DNA from: Atriophallophorus winterbourni
Lineage: Eukaryota > Platyhelminthes > Trematoda > Plagiorchiida > Microphallidae
NCBI GenBank assembly: GCA_013407085.1
Contig: JACCGJ010015380.1
Location: forward strand, 1-64,000
Direction of reading: 5' to 3'
Length of the DNA stretch: 64,000 bases
In this document: piece after piece, positions 12,495 through 26,700 of the stretch
Layout: each line of letters starts with the position of its first letter
How positions within the stretch are numbered: the first letter of the stretch is position 1
Position numbers and translations under genes: made by a program
The notes under the pieces: model-generated
Databases searched by the model: none
Told to the model about the DNA's origin: nothing
The model's input: only the letters and a program-made list of their open reading frames with translations

Positions 12495-12615
12495 ATGTTC
12501 GCTTTGTTTTTTCGAATGACGTTTTTTTGGTTAATTATCATTTTCGTTTCTATTAGTTTGACATTTTATGCCCATGAAATTTCAGTTGATTTTAACGACA
12601 ATGACTATGTCTGGG
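12495..12615 (+). CDS. Gene B exon 1: signal peptide
   Basis: ATG opens a 40-codon segment. Residues 9-26 (TFFWLIIIFVSISLTFYA) form the hydrophobic core with a plausible cleavage site after YA. A short acidic stretch (DFNDNDYVW) follows. The exon ends with one base of a split codon before GTGAGT at 12616, so it leaves phase 1 as in gene A. An internal-exon reading from the nearest upstream AG (12469) meets a stop, which supports a first exon. No clear TATA box was seen upstream. Confidence 0.8.
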
Positions 12616-15600
12616 GTGAGTATTTTATGACATCTTAATTAATTTATATTTTATTTAGACAAATGAAAATTATCTTAATTTTCCGGTAGAAATCTCGACA
12701 TAATTACATCCAAGGTGTTGGCAAATTTAGATTGTTATTACTCAACCCGTTTAAAGAGATATGCGATCTATGATATGAACTCAAACTAAATCTTGGCAGC
12801 TGCAATGATGTCCGCGAAAAATTAGGAGATTATTTCATATAAATTAACAGTCCGAAGGGTGACCATGGAACAGCTGCTAATCTTGAATATCTTAGGCACG
12901 AAACGTGGAAATGATATCATTTCACCCAGTGGACAGTAGGTTAGTTGGAATCAAGTTTTTTTTGCATCCATCAAAACCTAGGTGTGGTCATGTGTGTTAT
13001 ACACTTTTCATCGTATACCCATTGCAGATGCAGTCGGACCTGAACTGCTTAATCAAAAAATAGACCCTATTGGCACTGTGCTACTACTGCACCGAATATA
13101 ATATGAATAATGAAATTTCTTTTTTGATAACAGTACATATGAACACAGTCGTCCCAATACTGGCAAAAAAGTTCGTGTAATCTAACATCACGTGACTCAC
13201 AAGATAAATCCTTGTTGATTATCTGAAGACATCATTCTCTAGAAAATCTGTTATACTTGAAAGCCATTGTAAAGTTGACTGAAACAGTCGATCGACGGAT
13301 TATCGATTCTCACAAATTCAGGATTTGTGGTTAAAAAAATTAATGATTTGCCGCACCACAGGTTTACGATATGAATAAAACCTAAAAATTACAATATTAT
13401 AAAAGCAATAGAGAATATCAAATGTAAGGCTCGTTTGCAAGTGCAAGTCCAATTTCGCTTTAAAAATCGCCAGACAAAGAGAGTCCACCACATGTTGGGG
13501 TAGGGAATTTCAAAGAAATATCGCACTTACGGCGAAAAATTGCGCCGACAATCAATACGGGAACTTAGAACGTAAAGGGATAATGTGTATTCGCGTCACT
13601 TTTCCATCACATACATCAAGCAAGTGTTTTAGTGGATGTTCATCGGTAAACACAATTCTATAGGTCAGAATAATATCGCATCGTATCCTCCTTTGGGTAA
13701 TGTCTCATAGACCCAGATGTAGCAATATTTGAGTATACGGAACATTGCGGAGACCAATCATTAACTTCGTTGCTCTGTGATAGATTTTATCGAAGAGAGC
13801 AATATCTTTCCGCAGCCAAGAAGCCTAGACCTCTACAGCATACTCCATCGTAGGGCGAAGGTAGACATTCACTATCCTTGGAAACGTTACCAGAGATAAT
13901 CTTCCAAATATTCTTTGAAGGGTAACTAACAATCTGTGGATATATTTTCTGGCAGTGCGCTGTGCTCTTCAGGTTACCCGTAATCCACATTCTAAGATCT
14001 TTTTCTAACGAGATCCATGTTACGTTTTCACTTCTCAATCGATATGTCCAACTGACATTGTTGCCAAATGGAGCATCTTGCTTCTCTGTATGTTGAATGA
14101 CAAGTCATTTATGGGCGCCCAATCCTTTGCAGAACTAATCAGAGTACGAATTTTCATATCAGCCGCGAACAGGACCATTTTGGAAGATATGAAGGGGGTA
14201 AATCGTTTGCCTACAACATAAAAAGGAGCGGGCCTAACACAGATCATTGTGGGACTCCACTGGTGGTTTTGAACATTTGTGATAGCACTCCGTTAATTTT
14301 AACTCGGACGTCGAGATCTGGCATATAGTCGCACAAACATGAGAGAAGTGGTTCACATATTCCTGAGCGCATCAGTTTTTTGACTTTGTCAAAAGCTTTT
14401 GAAATGTTTGGTAACAGACGTGGATGCGATAACTTATAACCAACTACTTCATCCAGTCGTTTAATGCTATGAGAAGAGTTCTGAGCTAAGTTCGGTGAGA
14501 TGGACATCCAAACTGTGCTGGCGAGAACAAATTATGCCATTCAAGTGTGCAACCATTCTTTTCAAGACTACGTTCCATGACCTTAGCAATAACAGGTAAA
14601 GGTGTGACGGGACGATAATTTGCAGATCAAATCCACTGTTTAAAGGATAACTGAACATCAATTAATTAATGAGAGACAAATAACATAAACCAATAATGTT
14701 GCGTGCATACAAAGGTCTTGAACATATAAAATTGGTCATTCGTTAGAAATGATGAAAAGTCCATGGATTGCGGTCCAATTTCTACGAAATACGTTTGCAT
14801 ATCAATAATCATCCACTTATGATTTGCCTGAAATATTCACCATCAATCGTTTCCATGGAATGAAAAGTGACTGTGATAAATAACAGAAAGTTAGCACAAA
14901 ATATCTGCCTCCTCTGACAAAATTGAACTTTCAAAATTTGGATAATTGTAAAACGATTGTTATTTAATTGCATTTACCTCACACTAACCCACATTGGGTA
15001 TGGCGATATAATAACTTCAATTTTTGACTGAACAGCCTATTTGGCGCATTGTAATCTAGTCCGGTGTAGCTACAATTTTGCACAAATCAATGAATGGTCA
15101 GTTTTGCAGTCTGAGCTTTGATATGATAAGATGAGGATTACATTTCCTATATTAGTGCACCTAACAAAAATGAGATTGAACTAATACCAATGCATCAACT
15201 AAGGATTCAATTAGAGAATATAAGCGATGTCTTTGTTTGAAATAATAATCTGTCGGTGACAGAAAAACTGAAATTTTTGCACAGTTCTAAAAAGCTTTGT
15301 GCAATATGGTTTTCGTTCTATCTACAACGAACTTTTCTAGACAGTACGTCCAAAACTCTTGATCTGCACCCAACAGCACAATACAGCTTTTCATGTCTAC
15401 GTTTTTAAGAACTGTTGTGAAGCTATCATATAAAACATTATTTTACACAGTGTTGCTGAGAGCGTCGGCGTATGAACGTTGACCAAAATAATGGTAGCAC
15501 TTCATATTTCAAGTCCGAATCCCTTCGCACCCTCGGCCTCTTCGATCATTTGCTTTTTCTAGGCTCTTACACACGAAAAACGAACTTTCTGTAATCTAAG

Positions 15601-16459
15601 CTCATCAAAACCACTTCTTTTCAAAAATGTTTAGCCGGTTACTGTTAGCTTACCATTCACTGATAACCACGTCTCTTGCAGGGAAGCTAGGACAAACTTC
15701 ACTATTTTGAGGTCATTGTTTATAACAGCTGATTTTCAGCTCATTTTAGAGGTGATCTCTATTGGTTAGTAATTCGTTTCGCTTGTGCGAAATAAATAAC
15801 ATTCTGCTTTTCGGTTGGTTTCTAGTACACATGCACCCGATTAGGATAGCAGTCCATGGCTAGAGTGCACCTTGTTGTCTTAGGGCTGCCTAGCATGAGG
15901 CGGGTAGTATCCTTCCAATTAGAGTCGATGATCTCCCTCATCGTTGTAAGCAGCCCTAGGCGCAAGCTCTATCGTCAGTCGGCCTATAGATCTGAACCGC
16001 TATCTTCTGTCTCCAATTTTATTATCGAAGTTATTTGAATAAAGTATCGGGTCCAATACTGCGCTGCAGTGGAAACAAGTTTAGTTGTATCTAGATAACT
16101 AGCCATTGCCTACGCAGTAAAAGATCCCCTTTCACGAGAAATTTAGACCAAATTAACATCCAGGCTGATACATTTGTGCAAAAGTGTCGTTGCAGCAGTT
16201 GCATGGGAAATGTTGTGTACGATGTCGGACTGCAAATCTGAACTACTCGTACGGATTTATTCTCGAAGTTGAATCCGGAAGCCTTTTTCATTTGTGCAAA
16301 ATTGTCGTTGCTGCAGTTGCCCGGGAAATGTTGTGTACGATGTCGGACTGCCTCGTACGGATTTATCCTCGAAGTTATATCCGGCAGCCTTTTTCATGAG
16401 TGAATATAGCCAAAAGTCCGTAAGGTAGAAACGTGTCCAATATAAGACGATATTAGTCG

Positions 16460-16497
<38 letters not shown>

Positions 16498-19400
16498 GTG
16501 TGTTTGTGTGTAATAAATGTGTCCCAAATAGGTTAAAAAATCGCTTGAATATGATGATACATATGTAATGAATGGGTGATTGCTATTGATCCAATGTTCA
16601 AATGAGATTTGTACTGTTGTTATACGTTAAATGGCAACCTAACCTCGAGAAAATTTATTGTTTGATATGTTATAACATTGTCATCATTATCCGCGAAATT
16701 AAAATCTCTTTGATGAACATGATATTCTCATGTAAATATTTGTAAGCATAGGTGTTAAAGTCTTAATCTGGCAATATTTTATTTGTAATTCATGAGTTCA
16801 TGTTAATTGATTATTTGTTTAGTGCACTGAAATGTAATCATTTATTATTTGTGGCTATTTATCTTGCTTGTTCTATTGCAGAACCAAAACGTACCGAAGG
16901 TACGTCTCAATTATTAAAAAAATTACAAATTTAATAAATACTTACATTCCTAAGCAACTACAAATTTCCCTTCTTTCCCATTCTAAATGATCCGCTTCCA
17001 GATAATCAGACGAAATATGAGAGTAAGATGGCCACAAATTTCACCACTATCACACTGAAGCATTTATATGTTCTGATTAATCATTATTGATAAATCTGTA
17101 ATGTAATCTAAATGAACGAAGTTTCAAAACCGTTGCACTTCCCAAATCGTCAGTAAGCATGACTAAATTTGAAATTTAAAAGCAAAATTTAATCACACTT
17201 ACGATGATAAAATCATGCAATACGAATATGAACGTTCTTGTATTGCTTCAATTTTCAACTAACGTAATGTTTTTCTTACGAAGAGAAATTCGGTTTCATT
17301 AAAACACGCAACCCGTAAAGGCATTCGTATAAACTAGCTGCTTCTAGAAGCTAGTATTTGATGTATAAGGTTGCACGACCAACCAGTTAAATCACATGTA
17401 CCGGCATACAAGTAAATGTAGTCAAATACTTGATCACGAACAAAGATGCTAAGTTGCATGCGAACAGCTTGATTCTGGATTAAAATATTCGCTGCAATTT
17501 TCAAATATGCAATATGTGTACAGTCTTCAGATTTATCAAGAAGCAGGTCAATGGTTATTTTCGGATGTGCGCGTACAAATATGAGTCTACAACATAGCTT
17601 CGAAGTTCAAATGGCTGCGAAAATTATATATTTAAAATTTTACACATTAATTGCTGCCGTCGTGTAGACACTATTCTTTCGGGGATTATAGATAGTGTTT
17701 CATTCTTGTAGACAGGAGTGAGTTGTGAGGCGAGTATTTCTGTAGTTTACCTTCAGAATATCAAGGTTTTACGAGAATTGAGGCAGTTTAATTAGGGTTA
17801 TTTAACTTAATGTTCGGAGAAGCGGTTTTATTTGGTTGCTGTATTCACCACTGTGATTTGAACAGCGGTTAGATATTAAACGATTTCTTGAAATGTATTT
17901 TCAGATATAGAATTCATTACATATTAGGCAATACAAATTTTGATAGAGTTTCCACATGTTTACAACCGTATATTTTCCAAACTACAGTTACATTCAAAAT
18001 GGAAGGTGGTGAAAGTATGTTACTGGTAACAATATGGCTATCTGCAATATTAAATTTAACATTTTAATTCAGCTCGACTTTTGGACATATTTTGGCAGAT
18101 ACTTTGATATAAAACTGAACATTCACATGTAATTCTGAAATATGAGTGACGTTCCAATATTTGTTCCAAGCATTTATGATGGAAAGATGCAAGTAGGCAT
18201 AACGTATTATGGTGTACGTCAGAACCCGTATGTTAGTAATTTATGACTTACCAAATGCTGGATTGATGCATTGCATCGTAAATATATCGTCATGTAATGT
18301 CACGTGAAGTCGATTCAAATACTCCTCATGCGGCTTGTAGCGTAACAACAGTTTTAGATATTGCATTTCATAATTAACTGACACAAATTTTAAACATCAG
18401 CGACACTCAAAAAATGAATGTTACTGTTTGACTCCCGTTAATTGATTTAATGTTTTAACGTGTGGTACTAAGTATGCCTCAGTTTGTAAGCACGTATCAC
18501 AATAATCTAAATCCTTACATTTTTATTCTATAAATGGTTTTAGTTATTAGGGTGGATTCTCAAAATCTGCATTCGTTGATTATATACTTCAATGTTGACG
18601 AAAACCAGTCAAGAAATTTCCTGAATGGTGGTAGGCAATGACTAGTCCCCGTGAGTTAGAGATTTAAAAACATCGATACTCACTCCTGGAATGGAATTAA
18701 AAAGTCCTTCATTATTTCGTAAATTTTGCATGCGAGTACGTTTTGAATATCCGTCAAGACCTAAGTAAAATCAGGATAGCAAACTTGTTAAATAACCCAA
18801 ATTGCATGGTTTTCCGTTTTCCGTATAATCAGACTCCAAGATTTCTTACCAAATTAAATTATTTTGCATGAGTGCATCACATCATTTTGAAAGCTTTTCC
18901 CGAGAAGTAAAAAGAATATCTGCCGTTGTCTTCGTTTCTCGTCAGTCAGTTTTTAGATCATATGTGAAATAAGCCTCTCAAACGCATTTGATTATAAATT
19001 AAATACTCGTGTCAGAGATTTTTCATAACCGTTAGAATGAAAACGTTTAAAAAAATAAAATTATTCTCCATGAACGAAGAGGAAGACAAGAAATTGCCTT
19101 TATTCGTATACACGAATTTTCAAAGTTACAATAATTTCACCGATAATCTTCAAAAAAATGACGTACCGGCCCAGAAATCAAGTAACAGTTTGCCGACTAA
19201 AATATATTTTTTGACCGTCTTGGTTGATAATTTGGAAACATAGCTAATCCTGAAATAGTTGCAGTGCCGAACCGCCGATTCCTCTAAATATGTCAAATGA
19301 TTGTGATGTATTTGGGACCTATCATATATTCATAATGCAAAAAAATGTGAGTATAATCGATTAGAGCATGATTTGGGTAAAATTTCACACTTGAGACAGA

Positions 19401-20729
19401 AGCTTCGTTAGGTCAATGTGATAATTAGGGCAGGGAACCGTTGCAGTTAATCTACTACCCTTGTTTAGAAAATTTGCCTTTGTAGCTGTAAGGTTGATTG
19501 GTTGATTTCACTTAGTCAAATTTTTTGTCCTGTCTATCACTCTTGGACAGACGCAGTACCCTTTCAACATTTAGATAGCAGACTTGGTGAAAAACAAAAG
19601 TAGATGTTTTGATTGCAATTTCGAAAGGGTAAATAGTTGGCTGTAGGTAAATTGTTTGCCAAACGTAGATGTATAAATTTAGAATGATTGTCAAAAATTG
19701 TTGGTGGCAACCGGAGGTTGATGTTAGCTGCTTCGTACAGACTAAAGTTAAAGGGGACAGTCAATGCGGAAATGATATACTTTGAAACGTGTATTACTGA
19801 CAACAAATTTAGTTCATTTATTTGAACAAAAGTTTGATAAATAAGTTGAAATGGTAATGAATTGTTAAATATGTTTAGCACGACTGAATTGGTCAATCAC
19901 ATGTTTTCAACACACATGTAATTGGTGTAGTGTCCAAGACTTGAGCAACGCGTAGGCCACCCGGTTCTTAGTTCGACAAATTCAAAACAACGTTTCGGAT
20001 ATACACGATTCGGGAGTTGACAGTTACGACAACAATAATCCAAAACTCAACTCTACTAGATCGTGAAAGCCAAAAAAATCGAAGCCAAACATACTTCAGA
20101 AACAATTCAATACAAAATCGAATGTGACATGATATATAATAAAAACAATTTATTTATCGAAATTGACGCTAAAATTGTTCTATCAAGCATATATGAAACA
20201 TAAAATGTGTGTCGACTTTCAAACAAATTAAAAGTGTTTAATATGCCAAACAAATTCATCACTGACCGACACATTATTCAAACTGATGGTTCATCATAAC
20301 TGTGAAACGAAAAGATTTCAAATAACAAAGAACAAAAATCTGTTTGGTAAATAGGTCTAAAGTAGGAAGGAACGGGAAAAGTAACGGAAGAAATTCAAAA
20401 CCACATTACTTGTAACAGGCCTCTCACAGATGGGATTAAAACAGTGGATTTAAAAAACAAATCCTTATTCGCAATTCTTCATTGTGTGAAATTTATTGTG
20501 TAAATTTTAAGCAGATACATATATTTTGATTCCGATAGCGCGAACCGCACAAACACACATATATGTTTATATATTAAATTGTTTATATATGTCATAAATT
20601 CTGAAAAATAATAAATAATAATAATAATAAAAATAATATGAACATGTTTTTACTATCAAGGTACCATAGATATTTGTGAGTTGGCATCATATGAAAAATA
20701 TATAATATTTATGCCTATATATTGCATAT

Positions 20730-20784
<55 letters not shown>

Positions 20785-23700
20785 TTATATAAATATAACG
20801 TACATATATTGATATGCATTTTTGATTTTATATAATTCATATTAAAGAAAATGTATGCTTTATCTAAAAATAGAAATCACACTCCAACAATAATTCAAAA
20901 ATATCATACGATATATAGCAGTCAATTTACAACATGCCTCGGGATATATATTCAGTTAATGTTAATTCCGCAGAATGTATTTTGTCAGAAATATCACCAA
21001 GAATATAAACTTTGATTTTCTGGTAAATCGAAATCTTTTCTATTCCCCCTCGGCCAAATTGCCACATTTTTTGTTTGTTTGAAATATCTTATTGGAGAAT
21101 CTAGCTGTAGCATGGTTTCTGTTGAATCATATCTTATTCACAAATACATTTTACCTTATGATTTTGAAAGCGTAATCGTGAAACGAATATTCACGTTGAT
21201 CAGTCGGCTTCGCATGAATTAAAGTCCGGGGCATGAAAACGTTTTTTTCATTTGTATAATGTTTTAATGCTCATATCATTTTTTGTACGACCACTAGTTC
21301 ATCGTCCCGAGGATTCTCTGACATAGTGTCTCGTAATTGTAAAGATAAACAGCCTTATGCCTGAATTTCAGTGTAAAGTATGAAAATATCACCCATCAAA
21401 TTTGTTTGGAATTATCAAATTATCCTGCTCAATCGGTAATTATTATGTGATTGAGTCAAAGTAACATTGTTTGCTAATTTGTTTTAAAGAGACTTAAGAA
21501 TGTATAATATACGTTTGATCGAAACATCGGTATTTTTAAAAGGCAATACTTGATATCAGATCATAGAGCATCAACACTGTCAAATGCGGTATATTACTTT
21601 CCATAATAAATCACATGAAACGATATAATGTTTGCCATTATCACTTCCTAAAGGAGCGGAGATGTAATATTTCGTTATTCGTATATACGTATACACATAT
21701 GTTAGAGTAACGCTTTTTATGTTTATATTTCTATTATCACTTACTATATCTTTTATTAAATTCTCAATATTTTCAATCTTGATTACCAGTACCAATAACA
21801 GAAACAACAGGTAATTAATACATCATTGTGAAAACTTGTGTATATGTCAATAAAAAGAAAATAAATCCGCAAGCATATAATCTATGTGCGGCGAAAATGT
21901 GAAAAAATGAGTTTCATACATATTGTAAATGGTGGTTGTTCTCCAATGGGAATCCAATTACTCCACCCCCGAAGCGGAGGTTATGCACTGCTGATGAGCT
22001 CAAATAAGAGCAAAACTCGAGTCCAGTGCTTCCATTATGGACCGTCGTGATCAACTTTGTGAATAGTTCGATAGGCTTGGCACGGATGAGCGGTCACAAA
22101 TATAAACAACAAGTTCTCCAATCCTCGCTTAAACAACAATGCCCATCAGATCTAATCGGTGTTAGCTTACACCGTATCCGATGGGAAGACCTGACATGGA
22201 GATCTGTTCGGTTGGGCGACCACAACAGATTTTGCTGGCTCCTTCTGAACTGGTCGGGCAAACAAAGCTACTCAAATGTGCCAGTCTGGAGAACAGTTCA
22301 TAAACGCCTAATTGCGATCGGTCAAACGGTGGACGGTAGCCCAGCTCGTTAAGGCATGGGACTACAATGGTGGTTGGGGGTTCGAACCCCACCCCCGAAG
22401 CGGAGGATATGCACTGCTGCTGAGCTCAAATAAGAGCGAAACTCGAGTCCAGTGCTTCCATTATGGACCGTCGTGATCAACTTTGTGGATAGTTCAATGG
22501 GCTTGGCACGGATGAGCGGTCACAAATATGAACAATATATTCTCCAAACCTCGCTTACTCAAATTTCATTGTGATGGGCATTTTGCGTTAAGGTGCCTGA
22601 ATGCGTAATGCACTTAATACTTTTCCTCAATGAACTTGCCTCATGAATGTAATCTATAAATATTTTGATATATTAAAGTACCCGCCATTTGCGTTTTTTC
22701 ATTCGTAAAACGAAACCTTAAATGAACGCATTCCGCTATGGAAAATATTGATTACGAATTTACCACCGTTTATTGCAAGGTAGAGTTATAAAATGATCAC
22801 TTTAGTGATGCAAAACAAATTCTACTTTGAGCTAGTGAAACATGTTCACGCGAGCAATCCGACATCGTCAATCAGCCAGCATATGTCAAAATCATGTTTA
22901 TTTTGAAATAGACTGAAATTGCGGTCGAAAATATATATCAAGATATAATTTTCGAGGATAATAATTATTCTGAGACGTATTTATACGTATTAATAATTAC
23001 GAATTTGTTTCAATCACTAAACAAATGAGAAACGTACGACTTCTAATAGCAGCTAGAAATAAGGTCCAAATGACTTCACATAGATGTGCAAATTTCTACT
23101 GCACTGAAATTAGTATCACTTACCAAAATGCTTCGGATACTGGAAACGTTCACGGTATGTATGATGGGATCAAGAGAGCCATTGGTCCAGCAAAATTAAA
23201 AAGTCTCCCATTAAGTCTGTAACTGGTAACGCGATTAACAACAATGCTCAGCAGATGGATATACAGGTAGTGCACTTCTCCACTTTGTACTCTATAGGCA
23301 GTATGTTTTTAAATCATGTACTTAAAAATGTTGAGCAGTTGCCAATCGTTGAACACATAGATACTCTCGATCCTGTTTATGGGTTTAATATAGTAATCGA
23401 CCATTTAGCGAATTTCAAGGCCCCTGGTGACGAAGGTATTCCACCAGACTTCATCAAATACCGAAGATCAGCCTCTTCGCAATTCGCTTATCCCGTGGTG
23501 ACAGGAGTAGTGTGTCCTACAATAGATGCGTTACACAAGAATCAACACGGTTTTCGAGAATGTGTTGGCAAATGGTTTTCCGAAGTCTTACACATCCGGG
23601 CACAAGTTATAGCAGGTGAAGCTTACTCCGGATTTGAAAGTGACTTCCACGGGTGAAGATCAACCGTTGACACGATCTTCTGCATGAGACAACTTCAGGA

Positions 23701-26700
23701 AAAATGTTGGGGACAGCGTATTCCAATATACTCAGTTTTTATTAATTTAACGAATACGTTTTACTACGTTCGCAGACATGATCTTTTTAAAATGCTTGAT
23801 CTGTTAGGCTATCCCCAAACATTGGTGAAACTCGTTTATTTCTTAAATTCTATCATGAATCTCTTAGTCCATTTTAAGGGTTTCAGTTAGGAAACCTTTG
23901 AAATTGGCCGAGGCGTCAAACAAGTATTTGTTCTGGCCCACACCTCTTTTAAAAAACACTTCGAGACGAGAACAGAAGAAATTTACCAACGCACACAAAA
24001 GCATGGCAAGCTTATCAACCTTACCTGGTTGATAGCACAAACCATGGCACGGAATGTGCTAATCCGTGACCTGATGTTTGCCGGAAATATTGCTCATTCC
24101 ATAGAACAACTCCAGTGGACTGTTTGACGTCGGCATAAAAGACCTTAGGCTAACAATCTGATTAAGCAAGACAAAAGTCTTTTGTTAAGGGCTTGTAACG
24201 ACTCTAATCATCACTGTTCTAAACTGTCAGCTTGAATCAGTTCATCATTTCACATATATTTGTTCAACCATTGCGAATAACTTCTCGTTAGACACGGAGA
24301 TTGATGAACGTATTAGCCGAGCAGCTGCCATTTTTTCCCGAATGAACTCTCGTGTTTGGTGTAACCACAAACTGACTGTAAATACAAAGATGATGAGATA
24401 CAACGCGTGAGTACTAAATGTTTCACTGTACGGCTGGACCACCCACGCAAGACACGGACGGAAACTGAAAGCTTTCCATCTACGAAGCATCCGTCGTATC
24501 TTGTACAAATCTTGGATAGAAAGAATGACTAATGCTGAAGTGATTCAAAAAGCTGCTCCATGTCTACAGGATGGAATATTGTCGTATTCCGAAAGATTTA
24601 CTCTATGATGTGTTGCAAACAAGAAATCGACCATTGAGCTAAAAGCAATTGCGATACAAAGCTCTTAGCATTGACCCCGTGATCTAAGAAAAGCTCGCTT
24701 TTATTCGCTTACAATGTGAGGCTTTGTATAAAGCGTCATCTGGAAGCTACGGAGGAGCATCTCTTAACACCTGAACGCATATCACGCTGCCGGCGTGCAA
24801 CTGAAGCCGATCGACGGAGTTATTTCTAACAATGCGAGCGCTGAGGGAGAGTTTGTTCCTCCCGAATCATAATTTTAAGACATTTTAAAAGCTGTGGAAC
24901 ATTAAAGATTCACGCGATTGTGATAACCATCCATGTTTGACATCGACCGAAGGTGGCCAACAACAACAAATCATTTTCTATTAACATGTTGTCATATGTA
25001 CGATGCTGCTAACTTTGAGTAACGAAAGAATAATCTGAGGAAGTGAAGTTTATTAAATGCAATCCAATTATTTTTCTTGTTCACAGCTCGCATTTGGGTC
25101 AGTTTAGCGAGGGTTCCATCTTGTAAGTTTCCAAATAATATTTAACATGGAATACATTTTTCATTACGGTTTGTAACGCCAAACACGATACTTATATACT
25201 CAATCAAAGTGTCACTCTCTGCCAGCCAATCAAGAACAAGTTGCAGTGGCTATATCCGCTGAACCAAATTTAAAGACACGATTCTTTGTTATACCACCCC
25301 AAATGATTAGCCGGAAAGCTGTAAACCAGCTGTGTATTCCAAAAGCACGGATGATAGCAACACAAAGCATTAGGATAAATTTCTGTTGATTTGTGAATGG
25401 TTGTAGCTAAATAAAACATTTTGAAATTTGTAATTAAAATGTAATCTACAGATTGATGGTATAAGATTTTCAATTTATGTTTTTAGATGAATCACGAGGT
25501 TTTGATGAAAATTTAATAATAAAATGTCTCCGTTGTAAAAACCGCTCCTGTCCAACTTTTCAGTACACCCGGAAAATAGAAGAGAATGTATGTTCATATC
25601 GTTGTATTTTGATCTCAATCGATGCTTAGAAATGATCTGTGATGTTTCGTATTTCTACATTTATGAACCAATCTAAGCAAAGTGGAAGGATCCGTACATA
25701 AACTACATAATTATTTAGTATCTCGTTTAACAGATTTTCGAGTTTGCTTTTTCTTAAAATGTATGAAGTTGTTAAAAAAGCTAGAGGTAAATGTAAATTT
25801 CATAATATTATTTTATCTGCTCCCTCAAGACAATTTATAGGCATGCTTTAGTTTAAAACGATTATGTATAGTTTCATTTTGAAACCAGATGAAAGATTTT
25901 ATTTGAAAATTTCTTGGAATGGAATTGTGTGTGTTCAAACAAAACAAGCTGTGTCAAGTGTTTTTCAACGAGAAGCGATTGTTTCTATTATTCTGAAAAC
26001 GTTAGCCACAAGCACTACTGTGCCTATCGGCCGTATTATGTTGAACTCTCGATTCTCTTGAAACACAAGTCATTCTAGCTAGCTTAACCGAATAAAAAAA
26101 TAAATTTCAATACTATTGATGTTAGTGTTCGATATATACCACTGAAAGTAATGTACGACACAGTATGGAATTATATGATTTTTATTAGTCTTGTTTATGC
26201 GGCGTCGCTGTTAACACAGACCATATTCGAAAACGAGCCTATTACTTTCCATAGGCTAATTATATATTCAATCAAATGCGATCAACTTTCTCGTATCTTA
26301 TTGCTGGAAAAATTACCCATTTTGTTCTCCTTCGTGATCAACGATTTCGTTGCGCTTACGATTTTCGTAGTCCAGCTGAACCGCTGCTTGCATGAACAGT
26401 AATGAACTTTGTTGAAATCAACTCAAGACCGATGTTTCACGAAATGAAACAAAACCGATGTTGCCAAACAGCGCCGCAATGATTTATCAAACAAAAATCT
26501 ATCTGCTGAAGGGCACCCCATAAGTCACTTGATTCAAGAGTTTGATGAACATTTGACGGGTAAACATTATCAAGCTGCATCACAAGTTGACTTCAAATAT
26601 CTGATTTCAATTTTAATTGCGTACTACCGTTTCGATATCATCCACTTTAAATGGAGTAGACACATTAAGCATTGCTTTAGATTTCCAAAATAAAACCATA

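Larger units (their letters stand above)
21940..22545 (+). mobile_element. Two-copy tRNA-derived SINE-like repeat with hammerhead motifs
   Basis: Two near-identical segments repeat at a 425-bp offset (ccacccccgaagcgg at 21964 and 22389), each running about 150 bp to a shared end (ggatgagcggtcacaaata). Between them lies a tRNA-like polymerase III promoter: an A-box-like ctcgttaaggc near 22345 and a perfect B box GGTTCGAACCC at 22379-22389. Each copy has a hammerhead-ribozyme fold. Schistosome Sm-alpha repeats are a known class of tRNA-related SINE-like elements with hammerheads. This element matches that class by structure; the exact family is not established here. Confidence 0.8.

Noticed and set aside
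13029..13101. Strong acceptor followed by 24 open codons and a stop
   Set aside because: No donor, no evidence of a terminal exon here, and it lies next to a CR1-like relic.
15925..15945. A 21-nt in-phase interval between a good acceptor and GTAAGC
   Set aside because: The minus strand reads clear retrotransposon protein through it (REIIDSNWKDTTRL), so the signals are incidental.
22333..22390. A tRNA gene
   Set aside because: It has an A-box-like and a perfect B box but sits between repeated hammerhead segments and does not fold as a full cloverleaf by eye; best read as the head of a SINE-like element.
26151..26402. An open frame beginning with a hydrophobic, signal-like stretch (83 codons)
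   Set aside because: It has a TATA-like sequence upstream but no usable donor to join it to micro-exons, and the later residues match nothing known to me.
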